Positions 24,910 to 33,341 of a DNA stretch of 64,000 nucleotides are shown here, in pieces. The stretch is from Collinsella sp. (lineage in GTDB: Bacteria; Actinomycetota; Coriobacteriia; Coriobacteriales; Coriobacteriaceae). The position numbers and the translations under genes are program-made. Each line of letters opens with the position of its first letter. The first letter of the stretch is position 1. The DNA lies in the NCBI GenBank assembly GCA_019414265.1, contig DXMJ01000003.1, forward strand, positions 1-64,000, given 5' to 3'. A model generated the notes under the pieces. It saw only the letters and a program-made list of their open reading frames with translations, ran no database searches and was not told the origin of the DNA.

Positions 24910-25287
24910 TTGCCTACTATTAACCAGCTGGTTCGCCAGGGCCGTCGTTCCGTGCCCAAGAAGTCCAAGAACGCTGCTCTGCAGCACAACTCCCAGAAGC
25001 GCGGCGTGTGCACCCGCGTCTTCACCACGAGCCCCAAGAAGCCGAACTCGGCTCTTCGTAAGGTTGCCCGTGTTCGCCTCGTCAACGGCATCGAAGTTAC
25101 TGCTTACATCCCGGGTGAGGGCCACAACCTGCAGGAGCACTCCATCGTGCTCGTCCGCGGCGGTCGTGTCCGTGACCTCCCTGGTGTCCGTTATCACGTC
25201 ATCCGTGGCGCCTACGACGCTGCTCCGGTCCAGAACCGTATGCAGGCCCGTTCCAAGTACGGTGCTAAGCGCCCCAAGGCTAAATAA
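24910..25287 (+). CDS. rpsL: Ribosomal protein S12
   Basis: Decoding-centre protein of the 30S subunit, 125 residues. It starts at TTG 24910, six bases after GAAGGAG. The two streptomycin-related loops are visible. TTSPKKPNSALRK keeps Lys43 (and Lys44). GGRVRDLPGVRYH has arginine at position 88, where E. coli and most bacteria have lysine. Residue numbering is identical to E. coli through this region. First gene of rpsL-rpsG-fusA-rpsJ. Confidence 0.97.
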   Translation: MPTINQLVRQGRRSVPKKSKNAALQHNSQKRGVCTRVFTTSPKKPNSALRKVARVRLVNGIEVTAYIPGEGHNLQEHSIVLVRGGRVRDLPGVRYHVIRGAYDAAPVQNRMQARSKYGAKRPKAK

Positions 25288-25360
25288 GCCAGATAACGTT
25301 TTGATACTTTCGCCGTGCGCCGCCTAAGCGCCGCACGGTAGACACTTAAGGAGATTTCAC

Positions 25361-25834
25361 ATGCCGCGTCGTGCAGCAGCTAATCGTCGTGAGGTTCAGC
25401 CTGACGCCGTTTACAACAACCGCCTGGTGACTCAGCTCATCAACAAGGTCCTTCTTGACGGCAAGAAGGCCACCGCTGAGCGCATCGTTTACACCGCTTT
25501 CGAGATCGTTGCCGAGAAGTCCGAGGGTGGCGACGCTCTCGCTACCTTCAAGAAGGCTATGGACAACGTCAAGCCCACGCTCGAGGTTAAGCCCAAGCGT
25601 GTCGGTGGCGCTACCTATCAGGTCCCGATGGAGGTCAACTCCCGTCGTTCCACCGCTCTGGGCATCCGCTGGATCGTCAACTTCTCCCGCGCTCGCAAGG
25701 AGAAGACCATGGCCGAGCGTCTCGCTAACGAGATCCTCGACGCCTCCAACGGTCTTGGCGCTTCCGTCAAGAAGCGTGAGGACGTCTTCAAGATGGCCGA
25801 GGCCAACCGCGCGTTCTCTCACTATCGTTGGTAA
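25361..25834 (+). CDS. rpsG: Ribosomal protein S7
   Basis: Primary 16S rRNA-binding protein that nucleates the 30S head, 157 residues. It begins MPRRAAANRREVQPD and contains LINKVLLDGKKATAERIVY and YQVPMEVNSRRSTALGIRWI. The C-terminal block is NRAFSHYRW. The ATG follows AAGGAG by seven bases, and the gene sits 73 bases after rpsL. Confidence 0.97.
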   Translation: MPRRAAANRREVQPDAVYNNRLVTQLINKVLLDGKKATAERIVYTAFEIVAEKSEGGDALATFKKAMDNVKPTLEVKPKRVGGATYQVPMEVNSRRSTALGIRWIVNFSRARKEKTMAERLANEILDASNGLGASVKKREDVFKMAEANRAFSHYRW

Positions 25835-25853
25835 GTTAAGGTAAGGAACTAAC

Positions 25854-27953
25854 ATGGCTAAGCCTAAGTACAAGCTTTCCGATACCCGTAACATCGGCAT
25901 CATGGCCCACATCGATGCCGGTAAGACCACCACGACCGAGCGTATTCTTTACTACACCGGTAAGACCCACAAGATCGGTGAGGTCCATGAGGGCGCTGCC
26001 ACCATGGACTGGATGGTTCAGGAGCAGGAGCGCGGCGTAACCATTACCTCCGCTGCTACCACGTGCTTCTGGAACAAGGACGGTAAGGACTACCGCATCC
26101 AGATCATCGACACCCCGGGCCACGTTGACTTCACCGCCGAGGTCGAGCGCTGCCTGCGCGTCCTCGATGGCGCTGTCGCCGTCTTCGACGCCGTTGCCGG
26201 CGTTCAGCCCCAGTCTGAGACCGTTTGGCGTCAGGCTTCTACCTTCAACGTCCCCCGCATCGCCTTCATCAACAAGTATGACCGCGTGGGCGCTGACTTC
26301 TTCAACGCTATCGAGACCATGAAGGATCGTCTCGACGCCAACGCCGTGGCCGCTCAGGTCCCGATGGGCGCCGAGGACAACTTCTGGGGCGTCATCGACC
26401 TCGTTACCATGACTGCATGGGACTTCAAGGCCGACGAGAAGGGCATGACCTACCCCGAGCCGATGGACGAGATCCCGGCTGAGTTTGCCGACATCGCTGC
26501 CACCAAGCGCGAGGAGCTCCTCGACGCTGCTGCCAGCTTTGACGACGAGCTCATGGAGAAGATCCTCATGGAGGAGGACTTCACCGTCGAGGAGCTCAAG
26601 GCTGCTCTGCGCAAGGGCGTTCTGGCCAACGAGCTCAACCTCGTCTTCGTGGGCTCCGCCTACAAGAACAAGGGCGTTCAGGAGCTGCTCGACGCTGTCG
26701 TCGACTACCTGCCCAGCCCGCTCGACGTTGAGGCCGTCACCGGTACCGATCCGGACACCGGCGAGGAGATCCAGCGTCATCCTTCCTTCGACGAGCCTTT
26801 CTCCGGCCTGGTCTTCAAGATCATGACCGACCCGTTCGTCGGTAAGCTCACCTACGTCCGCGTTTACTCCGGCCGCGCCGAGTCCGGCTCCTACGTGGTC
26901 AACGCTTCCAACGGTCAGCGCGAGCGTCTCGGCCGCATCCTCGAGATGAACGCCGCCGAGCGTATCGACCGTGACGACGCTGCCGCCGGCGACATCGTCG
27001 CTTGCGTCGGCTTCAAGAACTCCACCACCGGTGACACCCTGTGCGCCGAGGGCAAGGAGATCGTCCTCGAGAAGATCGAGTTCGCTAAGCCCGTTATCGA
27101 CGTTGCCATCGAGCCCAAGACCAAGGCCGAGCAGGACAAGATGTCCCTGGCTCTGACCAAGCTCGCCGAGGAGGACCCGACCTTCCAGGTGTCCACCAAC
27201 CACGAGACCGGCCAGACCATCATCGCCGGCATGGGCGAGCTGCACCTCGAGATCATCGTCGACCGTCTGCTCCGCGAGTTCAAGGTTGACGCTAACGTCG
27301 GTAAGCCCCAGGTTGCCTACCGCGAGACCGCCGGTCACGACGTCGAGAAGGCTGAGGGCAAGTTCGTCCGTCAGTCCGGCGGTCGCGGTCAGTACGGCCA
27401 CGCCGTCATCAAGCTCGAGAAGATGGAGGAGGGCTTCGGCTACGAGTTCGTCAACGCTATCGTCGGCGGCGTCGTGCCCAAGGAGTACATCCCGTCCATC
27501 GACAAGAGCATCCAGGAGGCCCTGAACACCGGTGTTATCGCCGGCTTCCCGGTCCTCGACGTTAAGGTCACCCTGTTCGACGGTTCTTACCACGAGGTCG
27601 ACTCCTCCGAGGCCGCCTTCAAGATCGCCGGTTCCATGGCTATCAAGGACGCTCTCAAGAAGTCCGATCCGCAGCTGCTCGAGCCGATCATGGCTGTCGA
27701 GGTCGAGACCCCCGAGCAGTACATGGGCGACGTTATGGGCAACCTCTCCGGTCGCCGCGGCAAGATCGAGGGCATGGAGGATCGCAAGAACAGCAAGCTC
27801 ATCCGTGCCAAGGTGCCGCTGGGCGAGATGTTCGGTTACGCTACCGACCTTCGCTCCCAGACCCAGGGCCGTGCATCCTACACGATGCAGTTCGACTCTT
27901 ATGAGCCCGCGCCCAAGTCCATCGTGGACGAGGTCATGAGCAAGAACGCCTAA
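25854..27953 (+). CDS. fusA: Elongation factor G
   Basis: Translocation GTPase, 699 residues. The G domain shows GIMAHIDAGKTTTTERILYY (P loop), DTPGHVDF (G3) and NKYDR (G4); the switch I part is RGVTITSAATTC. Domains II-V follow, with the domain IV tip GRGQYGHAVIK. Nineteen bases separate it from rpsG. tuf, which commonly follows fusA, is not present; rpsJ comes next. Confidence 0.98.
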   Translation: MAKPKYKLSDTRNIGIMAHIDAGKTTTTERILYYTGKTHKIGEVHEGAATMDWMVQEQERGVTITSAATTCFWNKDGKDYRIQIIDTPGHVDFTAEVERCLRVLDGAVAVFDAVAGVQPQSETVWRQASTFNVPRIAFINKYDRVGADFFNAIETMKDRLDANAVAAQVPMGAEDNFWGVIDLVTMTAWDFKADEKGMTYPEPMDEIPAEFADIAATKREELLDAAASFDDELMEKILMEEDFTVEELKAALRKGVLANELNLVFVGSAYKNKGVQELLDAVVDYLPSPLDVEAVTGTDPDTGEEIQRHPSFDEPFSGLVFKIMTDPFVGKLTYVRVYSGRAESGSYVVNASNGQRERLGRILEMNAAERIDRDDAAAGDIVACVGFKNSTTGDTLCAEGKEIVLEKIEFAKPVIDVAIEPKTKAEQDKMSLALTKLAEEDPTFQVSTNHETGQTIIAGMGELHLEIIVDRLLREFKVDANVGKPQVAYRETAGHDVEKAEGKFVRQSGGRGQYGHAVIKLEKMEEGFGYEFVNAIVGGVVPKEYIPSIDKSIQEALNTGVIAGFPVLDVKVTLFDGSYHEVDSSEAAFKIAGSMAIKDALKKSDPQLLEPIMAVEVETPEQYMGDVMGNLSGRRGKIEGMEDRKNSKLIRAKVPLGEMFGYATDLRSQTQGRASYTMQFDSYEPAPKSIVDEVMSKNA

Positions 27954-28013
27954 GTTCGAGCTCCCAGTTACGTAATCCGCGAGAACATCTCTCGCACTCT
28001 TTGGAGGTTTAAG

Positions 28014-28322
28014 TTGGCTACCCAGAAGATCCGCATTCGCCTCAAGGGCTATGATCACGAGGTCGTCGATCAGTCCGCGAAGCTCATCGTCGAGACCGCT
28101 CAGAAGACCGGCGCTCGCGTTTCCGGTCCTGTTCCCCTGCCCACCGAGCGCAACCTGTACACGGTTATCCGCTCGCCGCACGTGAACAAGGACTCCCGTG
28201 AGCAGTTCGAGATGCGCACCCACAAGCGCCTCATCGACATCCTCGACCCCACCTCGGGCACCGTTGATTCGCTCATGCGTCTCGACCTCCCCGCTGGCGT
28301 CGACATCGACATCAAGCTCTAA
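28014..28322 (+). CDS. rpsJ: Ribosomal protein S10
   Basis: 30S head protein and antitermination (NusE) factor, 102 residues: KIRIRLKGYDHEVVDQSA, GPVPLPTERNLYTVIRSPH, EQFEMRTHKRLIDI. The start is TTG 28014, six bases after GGAGG. In most bacteria rpsJ heads the S10 operon with rplC directly after it. Here a terminator follows and rplC is about 14 kb away. Confidence 0.97.
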   Translation: MATQKIRIRLKGYDHEVVDQSAKLIVETAQKTGARVSGPVPLPTERNLYTVIRSPHVNKDSREQFEMRTHKRLIDILDPTSGTVDSLMRLDLPAGVDIDIKL

Positions 28323-28341
28323 GCGATATCGCTCTTAGCTT

Positions 28342-28379
28342 AAAGGGCCCCGCTGCCGTTACGGTAGCGGGGCCCTTTT
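28342..28379. terminator. Terminator after rpsJ (usable on both strands)
   Basis: AAAGGGCCCCGCTGCC pairs with GGTAGCGGGGCCCTTTT. It ends the str operon and faces the end of birA. Confidence 0.85.
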
Positions 28380-28437
28380 GTTTTGAATGATGGTTTGGAC
28401 TGCCGGGTAATGCTGCCGAGTAGGTGGTTGCGGCGCC

Positions 28438-29214
28438 CTATTCGCTCAAGGGACGCAGCGATGCTTCCTCAAAATGGAAGGATCGCAAGCCGTCTTCTGT
28501 TTCGATGCACGCGCGTCCAAAGGTATCGACGGTTTTAAAGATGCCTCGCGCCTGCTCGTCACCGGCAGGGGAACGGGCGATAACGTGCTCCCCAATCCAA
28601 TTGAGGTGAGTGACATATTCGCCGTGGACGGGCGCGAGCGGTCCGGCGTCTTCTTCCATGGCGTTGAGGCGTTCTGCCCAGGCATCTATAGCGTCTATAA
28701 CTGCGTGATAGACCTCATCGAGGAGCATGTCGACAGCTGGAACGTTCTCGTTAAGGTCCGAGAGACCGATTGCCGGCAGGCCGCCATCGGGCACCTCTTG
28801 GGGCGCATAGTTCACATTGACACCAATGCCACAGACGGCGAAAGGTTTGCCTTCGTTATCGCGTGCGGCCTCGACCAGAATGCCGCCGAGTTTGCGTCCA
28901 CGCGCGACCAGGTCGTTGGGCCATTTGAGGCCAATCTCGTTTGCAAGACCCTGTTTTTCGAGCGCCTCGAGCACCGCTAGGCCGCTGACGGCAGCAAGAC
29001 CAGAGTACTTCGCAGGATTAACGCATGGACGCAGGACAATCGAAAGCAATAGGTTGCCGGCGGTTGAATCCCACTTGTGGCCGCGCCGGCCGCGTCCTGC
29101 TGTCTGAGCCCGGGCGGCAAGTCCTGTTCCGTGCGGCGCTCCCTGTTTTCCTGCTTCGAGCAGGTCATCGTTGGTCGATCCGGTTACGTCGACTATCGTT
29201 AATTTGGCATCCAT
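28438..29214 (-). CDS. birA: Biotin-[acetyl-CoA-carboxylase] ligase, no DNA-binding domain
   Basis: Attaches biotin to AccB through biotinyl-AMP. The 258 residues hold the biotin/ATP loop GRGRRG (40-45), KWPNDLV and GGILVEAARD. The protein begins directly with the catalytic domain (MDAKLTIVDVTGSTNDDLL) and lacks the N-terminal helix-turn-helix of E. coli BirA, so it should not itself be a repressor. The ATG at 29214 has GGAGG about 11 bases upstream. It is divergent from the fatty-acid operon that encodes its substrate AccB. Confidence 0.93.
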   Translation of the reverse strand: MDAKLTIVDVTGSTNDDLLEAGKQGAPHGTGLAARAQTAGRGRRGHKWDSTAGNLLLSIVLRPCVNPAKYSGLAAVSGLAVLEALEKQGLANEIGLKWPNDLVARGRKLGGILVEAARDNEGKPFAVCGIGVNVNYAPQEVPDGGLPAIGLSDLNENVPAVDMLLDEVYHAVIDAIDAWAERLNAMEEDAGPLAPVHGEYVTHLNWIGEHVIARSPAGDEQARGIFKTVDTFGRACIETEDGLRSFHFEEASLRPLSE

Positions 29215-29306
29215 AACGGCTGCTACCTCCTTAATGAATAAGTGAATAACGCAATGGTGTCGAGAGAGACACAATGTGAAGCCTTTGTCGCATTTGGACA
29301 ATTTAA

Positions 29307-29322
29307 TGTTAACACGTTAACA
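29307..29322. promoter_or_regulatory. Operator 1 of the fab operon
   Basis: TGTTAACACGTTAACA: seven-base perfect half-sites around AC. It lies between divergent birA and fabH, 67 bases before the fabH start. Confidence 0.55.
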
Positions 29323-29354
29323 ACGACTGAAATGCGCTATCCTCTCTTGGTCGA

Positions 29355-29370
29355 TGTAAACGCGTCAACA
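29355..29370. promoter_or_regulatory. Operator 2 of the fab operon
   Basis: TGTAAACGCGTCAACA matches operator 1 at 13 of 16 positions. The two centres are 48 bases apart. It ends just before the fabH ribosome binding site. Confidence 0.5.
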
Positions 29371-29388
29371 ACTCAAAGGAGGTTAGTG

Positions 29389-30348
29389 ATGGGTTTCACG
29401 ATTCTTGGAACAGGCTCGGCGCTTCCCAAGCGCAGTGTTTCCAATGACGAGCTGTCCGAGTTCCTCGATACCTCGGATGAGTGGATTTTTACCCGCACAG
29501 GTATTAAGAGTCGCCACGTCTGCACCACCGAGTCACTTGACGACCTTGCCGTAGCGGCGAGCGAGCGGGCACTTCAGGTGTCCGGAATCGACGCGAGCCA
29601 GTTGGATCTGATCGTCTGCTCGACGACGACGGGTGACCACCTTGTTCCCGCCGAGGCGTGTGCCGTTGCTGAGCGACTGGGCGCGACGTGCCCTGCCTTC
29701 GATGTCTCGGCTGCCTGCGCCGGCTTCGTATTTGCGCTCGATGTTGCCGAGGGCTATATCGCCCGAGGACGAGCCAAGCATGTGCTTGTCGTTGCCGCCG
29801 AGCAGATGACGCGCGCGCTCGACTGGACCGACCGCGCCACCTGTGTGCTCTTTGGCGATGGGGCAGGCGCCGCGGTGATTGAGGCTGGGGGAGACAGCCC
29901 CCTTGCCGTTGAGCTTTCGACGGCGCCCGACGTCGAGACGTTGTGCGTTCCCGGTCTGGTCGGCACCTCGCCGTTTAAGGCCTCCGCAGATAGCGAGAGC
30001 GTGCTGTCCATGAATGGCCGCCGCGTGTTCAAGTTCGGCGTCAACGCGATTTGCGACACGGTCCATAAGCTTGCGAGCGATGCGGGCATTTCGGTCGAGG
30101 ACATCGACCATTTTGTATTCCATCAGGCTAACGAACGAATCCTGAGTCAGGCGGTCAAGCGCCTCGGTGTGCCAGACAAGCGCGTGGTTCGAACGCTGCG
30201 CGAGACCGGCAACATTTCGAGCGCATGCATTCCGCTTGCCCTCGACCGGCTGGCAAACGCCGGTGCACTTCACACGGGCGACACCATCGCCCTCGCTGGA
30301 TTTGGCGCCGGTCTGGATAAAGGTGGCTATCTACTTCGTTGGAAGTAG
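29389..30348 (+). CDS. fabH: Beta-ketoacyl-ACP synthase III
   Basis: Starts fatty-acid chains by condensing an acyl-CoA with malonyl-ACP. The 319 residues carry the catalytic triad C110 (SAACAGFVFAL), H245 (FVFHQANERIL) and N275 (GNISSACIPLAL). The C-terminal GFGAGLDKGGYLLRWK is typical. The ATG at 29389 follows AAAGGAGG by six bases. First gene of a ten-gene operon. Confidence 0.96.
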   Translation: MGFTILGTGSALPKRSVSNDELSEFLDTSDEWIFTRTGIKSRHVCTTESLDDLAVAASERALQVSGIDASQLDLIVCSTTTGDHLVPAEACAVAERLGATCPAFDVSAACAGFVFALDVAEGYIARGRAKHVLVVAAEQMTRALDWTDRATCVLFGDGAGAAVIEAGGDSPLAVELSTAPDVETLCVPGLVGTSPFKASADSESVLSMNGRRVFKFGVNAICDTVHKLASDAGISVEDIDHFVFHQANERILSQAVKRLGVPDKRVVRTLRETGNISSACIPLALDRLANAGALHTGDTIALAGFGAGLDKGGYLLRWK

Positions 30349-30400
30349 TCGCACATAGGAAATAAAAACGCCCCTAGGGCACAAACAAAGGAGAACTACC

Positions 30401-30637
30401 ATGGCAGATCAGAAGACCTTCGAGCGCGTTTGCGATGTTATCCGCGAGACCGCCGGTCTTGACGACGTCGAGATGAAGCCCGAGTCCACGCTCGAGGAGA
30501 TTGGTCTCGACAGTCTGGGCACCGTCGAGATCCTCGTCGCCGTTGAGGACGAGTTTGGCATCCAGCTCGATACCGAGGAGAACCCCAAGACGGTCGGCGA
30601 GTTCGCCGATACGGTCGAGGCGGCATTGGAGAAGTAG
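30401..30637 (+). CDS. acpP: Acyl carrier protein
   Basis: Small acidic carrier, 78 residues, holding growing acyl chains on phosphopantetheine. The attachment serine is S38 in GLDSLGTVE. Flanking helices are acidic (VEMKPESTLEEI, VEDEFGIQLDTEENPKTVGEF). An AAAGGAG site precedes the ATG by seven bases. Confidence 0.96.
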   Translation: MADQKTFERVCDVIRETAGLDDVEMKPESTLEEIGLDSLGTVEILVAVEDEFGIQLDTEENPKTVGEFADTVEAALEK

Positions 30638-30639
30638 AG

Positions 30640-31584
30640 ATGCTCAAGACTCCTCTCTGCGATCTGCTCGGCATCGAAAAGCCCGTGTTCCAGGGCGGTA
30701 TGGCCTGGATCGCCGACGCCTCGCTGGCGTCCGCAGTGTCCGAGGCGGGCGGCTTAGGGATTATCGCGGCCATGAACGCCGACGCCAACTGGCTGCGCGA
30801 CCAGATTCATGAGCTGTGCGCCAGGACGGATAAGCCCTTTGGCGTCAACGTCATGCTCATGAGCCCGTTTGCCGACGAGGTCGCGCGGGTCGTGATTGAC
30901 GAGCGGGTGCCGGTCGTCGTGACGGGTGCCGGCAATCCCACCAAGTACATGAAGGCGTGGAACGAGGCGGGCATCAAGGTCATCCCGGTCGTTGCCTCGG
31001 TGGCGCTGGCGCGCCTCGTGGCGCGTCGTGGAGCCACTGCCGTGGTTGCCGAGGGAACCGAATCAGGCGGCCATATTGGCGAGACCTCGACGATGGCATT
31101 GGTGCCGCAGGTTGTCGATGCGGTCGATATCCCCGTGGTGGCGGCCGGCGGTATTGCCGACGGCCGTGGTGTGGCGGCCGCCTTTATGCTCGGCGCTGCC
31201 GGCGTCCAGGTGGGAACACGCTTTCTGGTCGCAAACGAGTGCACCGTATCCGAACAGTACAAAGAGCTGGTGCTCAAGGCAGGCGATACGTCGACGCGTG
31301 CGACCGGTCGCTCGACGGGACATCCGGTTCGCGCCCTCAAGAGCCCCTTCACCAACGCGTATGCCAAGAACGAGGCGGCGGGCGCAAGCCCCGAGGAGCT
31401 CGGGGCCATGGGCACGGGCGCGCTTCGTAAAGCCGCAAAGGACGGTAATTACGAAGAGGGTTCGTATTTGTGCGGACAGATTGCCGGCATGGTCAACGAA
31501 CGCCAGAGCGCACGCGAAATCGTCGACGATTTGGTCGATGGCGCCGAGCATGTCCTGAAGGGTGCGTCCGCATGGGTGGCGTAG
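30640..31584 (+). CDS. fabK: Enoyl-ACP reductase II (FMN type)
   Basis: Reduces enoyl-ACP in the last step of each elongation round, using FMN and NAD(P)H. The 314 residues show the nitronate-monooxygenase/FabK barrel: PVFQGGMAWIADASLASAVSEAGGLG, VVAEGTESGGHIGE, VAAGGIADGRGVAAA and LGAAGVQVGTRF. The enzyme is unrelated to FabI and usually insensitive to triclosan. It starts two bases after the acpP stop and overlaps fabD by 13 bases. Confidence 0.95.
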   Translation: MLKTPLCDLLGIEKPVFQGGMAWIADASLASAVSEAGGLGIIAAMNADANWLRDQIHELCARTDKPFGVNVMLMSPFADEVARVVIDERVPVVVTGAGNPTKYMKAWNEAGIKVIPVVASVALARLVARRGATAVVAEGTESGGHIGETSTMALVPQVVDAVDIPVVAAGGIADGRGVAAAFMLGAAGVQVGTRFLVANECTVSEQYKELVLKAGDTSTRATGRSTGHPVRALKSPFTNAYAKNEAAGASPEELGAMGTGALRKAAKDGNYEEGSYLCGQIAGMVNERQSAREIVDDLVDGAEHVLKGASAWVA

Positions 31585-32498
31585 CGTTTCTGTTTGCCGG
31601 TCAGGGTGCCCAGCATCCCGCGATGGGCGTCGACCTGATCGAGGCATCGCCGGCGGCCGCCGAGGTGTTCGCCATTGCCGACGAGGTGCGCCCGGGGACC
31701 AGCGAGCAGTGCCGGAGCGCCTCCAAGGAGGAGCTCTCGCAGACTGAGAACACGCAGCCGTGCGTGTTCGTTCACGACCTGGCAGCGGCTGCCGCCCTGC
31801 GCGAGCGCGGCGTAGTGCCTGCCGCCTGTGCGGGATTCTCGCTGGGCGAGGTCGCAGCACTCACCTTTGCGGGGGCATTCGATACGCGAGCGGGTTTTGA
31901 GCTCGTGTGTGAGCGCGCGGCATTGATGGCCACGGCGGCCGAGCGTCACCCCGGCGGCATGCGCGCCGTCATCAAACTCGATGCGGCGCAGGTCGAGGGT
32001 TTGGCAAAACAGGCCGGCGAGGACTGCTGGCCGGTCAACTACAACAGTCCCCAGCAGACGGTTGTGGCCGGAGCGCCCGAGGCGCTGCAGGAGCTCGACG
32101 TCCTGGTAAAAGAGGCTGGCGGTCGCGCCATGAAGGTCGCGGTGTCGGGTGCATTCCATAGCCCCTATATGGCCGAGGCGACCTGTGGCCTTGCTGCATA
32201 TATCGAGGCCGGTCACGCGCCGTCCCCGTTGCTCATTCCTGTTATGGCAAATATAACAGCGGCGCCCTATCCGGCGGACCCGCGAGCAGCATCGGATGTC
32301 TTGGCCAACCAGGTGAGCCATGCCGTGCACTGGGTCGACACGCTGCATGCTCTGCAGGATCAAGGCATCGACACGTTTATTGAGGTCGGCCCTGGCAAAA
32401 CGCTGTCGGGCCTGGTTAAGCGTACGCTGAGCGACGTTCGCGTGTATTCGTGCGAAACGGCCGAGCAGGTCGCAGCTATTGCCGACGAGCTCGCATAG
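31572..32498 (+). CDS. fabD: Malonyl-CoA:ACP transacylase
   Basis: Loads malonate onto AcpP. The 308 residues begin MGGVAFLFAGQGAQHPAMG. S90 in GFSLGE is the nucleophile and H196 in GAFHSPYM its partner. ATG 31572 lies inside the end of fabK, so translation is probably coupled; a longer frame upstream overlaps fabK much further and is not needed. Confidence 0.95.
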   Translation: MGGVAFLFAGQGAQHPAMGVDLIEASPAAAEVFAIADEVRPGTSEQCRSASKEELSQTENTQPCVFVHDLAAAAALRERGVVPAACAGFSLGEVAALTFAGAFDTRAGFELVCERAALMATAAERHPGGMRAVIKLDAAQVEGLAKQAGEDCWPVNYNSPQQTVVAGAPEALQELDVLVKEAGGRAMKVAVSGAFHSPYMAEATCGLAAYIEAGHAPSPLLIPVMANITAAPYPADPRAASDVLANQVSHAVHWVDTLHALQDQGIDTFIEVGPGKTLSGLVKRTLSDVRVYSCETAEQVAAIADELA

Positions 32499-32528
32499 TC
32501 CACAGGGCTGTAACCCGAAAGGAATGAC

Positions 32529-33302
32529 ATGGGCAACTTGAACAACGGCGCGCTCGAGAGCAACGACTCACGTCGTGTGGCACTGGTCACGGGCGGCTCG
32601 CGGGGTATCGGCCGTGCCTGCGCTGTCGGTCTGGCGGAGGACGGCTTTGATATCGCCGTCGTCTATGCCGGCAGCGTCGATGCGGCGCGCGAGACGTGCG
32701 AAGCCTGCGAGGCGTCTGGCGCCACGGTGCGCGCATATCAATGCGACGTGGCCGATCCCGCTGCCGTCAACGCGTGCGTGGAAGCGGTCCTCAACGACTT
32801 TGGCTCCATTTGGGCGCTCGTCAACAACGCCGGCATCACGCGCGATGGCTTGCTCATGCGCATGAGCGATGACGCCTTCGATCGCGTGCTCGATGTCAAT
32901 CTCAAGGGAACATTCAATATGACGCGCGCGCTCACCAAGACCTTTATGCGCCAGCGCGGCGGTTGCGTCATCAACATGAGCTCGGTTGTGGGCCTGATGG
33001 GCAATGCCGGGCAGGCCAACTACGCTGCCTCCAAGGCGGGCGTGATAGGGCTTACCAAGGCGGTGGCGCACGAGCTTGCGCCCCGCGGCGTACGAGTGAA
33101 CTCGGTCGCCCCCGGATTTGTCGAGACCGATATGACGGCAAAGCTATCGGATAAGGTGCGTGCGGCGTACGAGGAACAGATTCCCCTAAAGCGCATGGCG
33201 CGCCCCGAGGAAGTGGCCGGCGTGGTGCGCTTTCTGGCGAGCGATGCGGCGGCCTACATTACGGGCGAGGTCGTGCGCGTCGACGGCGGAATGGCGATGT
33301 AG
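32529..33302 (+). CDS. fabG: 3-oxoacyl-ACP reductase
   Basis: NADPH-dependent short-chain dehydrogenase of 257 residues for the first reduction step. Cofactor loop TGGSRGIGRA, structural NNAG, and catalytic Ser/Tyr/Lys in INMSSVVG and YAASKAG. The C-terminal YITGEVVRVDGGMAM is typical. An AAAGGA site precedes the ATG. Confidence 0.95.
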   Translation: MGNLNNGALESNDSRRVALVTGGSRGIGRACAVGLAEDGFDIAVVYAGSVDAARETCEACEASGATVRAYQCDVADPAAVNACVEAVLNDFGSIWALVNNAGITRDGLLMRMSDDAFDRVLDVNLKGTFNMTRALTKTFMRQRGGCVINMSSVVGLMGNAGQANYAASKAGVIGLTKAVAHELAPRGVRVNSVAPGFVETDMTAKLSDKVRAAYEEQIPLKRMARPEEVAGVVRFLASDAAAYITGEVVRVDGGMAM

Positions 33303-33341
33303 AAACCAGGGCCGATCAACGGCTTAAATGAGGAGACCAAG

